Origin: Rhynochetos jubatus
Lineage: Eukaryota > Chordata > Aves > Eurypygiformes > Rhynochetidae
Length of the DNA stretch: 64,000 nt
Assembly (NCBI GenBank): GCA_027574665.1
Contig: CM050654.1
Location: 36,475,722-36,539,721 of the forward strand
Reading direction: 5' to 3'
In this document: positions 61,111 through 64,000 of the stretch, in pieces
How positions within the stretch are numbered: the first letter of the stretch is position 1
Layout: the number at the start of each line of letters is the position of its first letter
Notes under the pieces: model-generated
Told to the model about the DNA's origin: nothing
What the model saw: the letters and a program-made list of their open reading frames with translations, nothing else
Database searches by the model: none
Position numbers and translations under genes: made by a program

Positions 61111-64000
61111 ATTAGGGCTCTGCACTTTGCAGCTATCAAAGATGGGTTGGATGGAGCTGATGTTGTTTTGGTGCCAAACCCACGTGGACATTTATGGAGA
61201 GCAGCAGCACAGGCAGTGTAGAGGCTCTGGAGAAACCCTGTTTCTCCGTTGCCGGCAGTTACTGGTGGGGTGGGCAGGGAGCAGACACCATCCTTCTCTC
61301 AGAGCCCTGGGCTTGGGATGGGCTTGGTTTGGGCTACAGTGACAGCCGAGGAGCTGTGCAGCAGTTTTAGGTGTGCTACCGGAGAGTAGCTGAGCCGTTC
61401 AGCCTGAATCAAAGATTTATCCCAGAGAGAAGAAAGAAATTAAGAGGAGACAGTTAAATCTCTTTTTATGCTTTTTGACTTTATGGGATTTTTTCGTTCT
61501 GTGCCACAACTCTGGTTTTCTGAGCTGAAAGCTGAAAATATAACAGAACATAAAAGCTCATAAATTTAACATAAGGCAGAAAGGCCATAGAATGAATAAA
61601 TACATTTACCTTCCAGGAAATATCTTTTCCCAGTCTCTCCGTTCAGATCGCGAATCTTGTTTCTGGAAAGAAATTGCTCCCAAATGACTTTAGTGGCTCC
61701 TTTGAAAGGTACCGCTAACTGGTGATGGCAGATGGCCATCCTAATTTTTCCCAGTTTTAAAGAAACCACCTCATCTTGTGATACTTTCACAGAAAGTAAA
61801 AGAGTGGGGGTTTCTAAGAGCTGCAGTCTCTTTTCTCTCTTTTGCCCCTGCACTGCTAACCCAAGTCCTGTTTCCTACCTGCTCTTGCCTGGATCTTCCC
61901 CCTGTCCCGGTGAAGTTCGGCACGGAGGGAAAACTGCAAAATGAAGGTTACTGGGTATGTAGGACATACTGCGCCAAGGGCTGTCATAGCGTGGGAGGAA
62001 GGATGTTTGTCAGCACGTTACCACTCTCAGGGTCGTAAATAACAGGGAGCGTAGTTGTGACTCTCCTTTTACACTACTTCCCTTAGATTGTTGTTTATTT
62101 GCTTTTCTCTAAATTCATAATTTTGGCAACAAATGCTGTTAAGGGCAGCAGTCAGCAGAGTGTTAAACTGGTGCATGGTGTATAGTTTACCTAAGCTTAG
62201 TGGAATTGCAGAAACCCAGAATTTGCAGCAGAAAAATAACAGTAAAATCCAGGATAACCAGTTGTGAGTTGCTAAACGCTCCTGTAGCAAGCGTCCTGCT
62301 CCACGGCCTGCCAGTAGTTTTCTGCGCTGCTGTGTGCGCCTGTCTGCGTTGGGAAAAAAGCGTTGAATGAACAGGCCAACACAGTAGAGAATATATGTAT
62401 TTTAATAGTTTTGTCAGGACTCTGTTTATCCATTTTTTTAACTGAAGTAATAAACTTTTTATTAAAACTTGTTAGATGCCCAAAAAATCACACTGACCTT
62501 TTTGTATGGTTTTAGAGTGCTTAGGCTTGCTTAAAGTCAACATGGCATTATTTTTCTCAAGCAAAAGTGTCTTACTCCCTCTAAAATAACAGGAGATCGT
62601 TTTCTCCCTGGTCAGATCTTGAACCCATAAGTAATTTCCTTCAAGTGGTTGAATGAGTGAGAAAATATTTGAGAGTTAACTTTTGTTGACCGTATTAAGT
62701 TTCTCTCTTAATACCTCAGAAAGGCAGGCAGGGCAAGCTATGATACCCGCTTACTGCAGCGAGAAGCTGCCCAAATAATCTAATATAAATCAAATCAGGA
62801 TCGAAGCACTTCATTGATTTATTAATGGGATGTAATTAACCAGTGAACTATACGTTCAAGAGCAGTATCAGCAATGCACCAGATGAGCTACAGTACAAGA
62901 TGCTTAGTATAAATTTATAAAAAGCTTTCTAGAACTAACCTAAAAAAGTTTCTAATCACCATCCTCCCCTCTCCTGCCGCCCCCCCCCCCCCCCCAAAGC
63001 ACACTGTCCCCAGTGCACTTGTATCCCCTGGCCCCCAGTCATGCAGGATCCCTCCCGTGGGTGCTGTGGCTGTGTGCACCCATCTGCCCTGGGAGATATG
63101 CCTCCCTCTGGTGAGATCTCCCCCCTCTGCTATAAGAAAAAAAAATACAATGCCTTTTTTTTTTTTTCCATACTTCTCCATCTGATTTCTTTCTTGGTTT
63201 CAAAAATCTCTGTGTAGTTCCCTGTTTGCTGTTTAATCTGGCGGATGGGTCATGATTCCTCTTTACTGTGGACCAGTTTTGGGTGCCTGCGCTACCATAC
63301 AAAACTCTGATAAACTACATCGAGGGGTGGTTCTCGGAAGTGCTTTTTCTGGAGGTGATATTTAAATCCCAGACATGGGATTACCTTGGGGTAGCAGGCT
63401 TAATGTACCAAGGTGGGACTCAATGTAGCAAGCAGCGTGATGCAGCTGTGGCTGCGCATCTCCCCGCTGGTCTCCGTTCGCTTTGCAGCTGCATCCATTT
63501 CTGTTATTTGCTAAGTGGCCTTTCCATTTGAAAAGGGATACAGGAATAGATGAGAGAACACTTGAAGGTTTTGCTTTATTATACCTCTCCTTAAGAGAGG
63601 ATATACTATTTTCATTTTAATGAAGAAGAAATATTAACTCATGTCCGTAGCTGGTTTCCTCTGGGTAAATTGACAGTTTGTCTGCAGTTATTTCAGAGGG
63701 ATGGATCACACAGATAAATTTTTGGTATTTTGTTTGGTTCAGTGGGCATAATCTGACAGGCCACATCTCCAATCTCTCCTTCAGCTTCAAGCCAAAATAT
63801 TATTCTAGATATCGGTTTATATTTCTGGCATATTAAAGTAACAGATCTTTTCTTTGCAGGTTGGCAATTTACCATATTTTTTTCCCTTTTATCCTTCATG
63901 TTCAAGATGCTTCTGTGTTCGGAGTCATTGCTGCTAGGAAGCACGGAACTTGAATTCTATTTTGCCAGTGCAGCACACTGTGCATTGACAAGACCGTAGG
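61111..64000 (+). other. Probable THSD7B intron, no gene recognised
   Basis: No coding exon or mobile element is recognised. It contains a C16 run at 62980-62995 and AT-rich stretches. The window ends without the next THSD7B exon. Confidence 0.5.
62980..62995. repeat. C16 mononucleotide run
   Basis: Sixteen uninterrupted C preceded by CTCCTGCCG. Simple repeat. Confidence 0.9.

Noticed and set aside
60518..61342. 274-codon plus-strand open frame, the longest in the window
   Set aside because: It lies across the CR1 3' half in a frame that is not the CR1 protein frame for most of its length. It is a by-product of GC-rich repeat sequence.
1..64000. CRISPR arrays, operons, rRNA, tRNA, phage or plasmid genes
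   Set aside because: No regularly spaced repeats and no prokaryotic gene organisation. CR1 elements and spliced exons show vertebrate nuclear DNA.

Overview
This window looks like bird nuclear DNA. Four copies of the CR1 LINE are recognisable, and their 3' ends carry the short ATTCTRTG-type repeats usual for avian CR1. One copy keeps a CR1 ORF1 with a GDSL-esterase motif. Coding exons are short, carry GT/AG splice sites and lie in long non-coding DNA. There are no operons, bacterial signals, rRNA or tRNA genes that I can see. The species cannot be told from the sequence.

The one gene I can name is THSD7B (thrombospondin type-1 domain-containing 7B), plus strand. Its first coding exon is at 43485-43658: a strong acceptor, 35 bases of 5' UTR, an ATG, 46 codons with a signal peptide, and a strong donor. 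As I recall the human protein, its first 47 residues align without gaps. No later THSD7B exon is visible, so everything to the right end is probably its next intron. A CpG-rich block at about 31190-31880 ends in a GTGAGT donor and may be the promoter and non-coding exon 1. That block merges with the 5' end of an antisense CR1, so the two explanations compete.

Layout. 1-4141: no gene recognised. 4142-4794, minus strand: two exons that splice in frame and encode the C-terminus of an unidentified single-pass membrane protein. 4795-10937: more coding-like minus-strand segments that may belong to the same gene. 10938-11601: CR1 (+). 11602-25693: no gene recognised. 25694-26036: CR1 (-). 26041-29736: a coding-like relic near 26.6 kb. 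29737 to at least 31560: a long, internally deleted CR1 (-) with ORF1, endonuclease, linker and 3' end. 31190-31880: CpG island. 31881-43484: probable THSD7B intron 1. 43485-43658: THSD7B exon. 43659-64000: probable intron, holding a coding-like minus-strand terminal exon (51829-52042), a CR1 (+) at 60155-61110, a 41-bp tandem duplication and several mononucleotide runs.

I found no new multi-gene system. The best leads are the unassigned minus-strand membrane-protein gene at 4.1-4.8 kb, the CR1/CpG-island junction upstream of THSD7B, and the orphan minus-strand exon at 51.8 kb.
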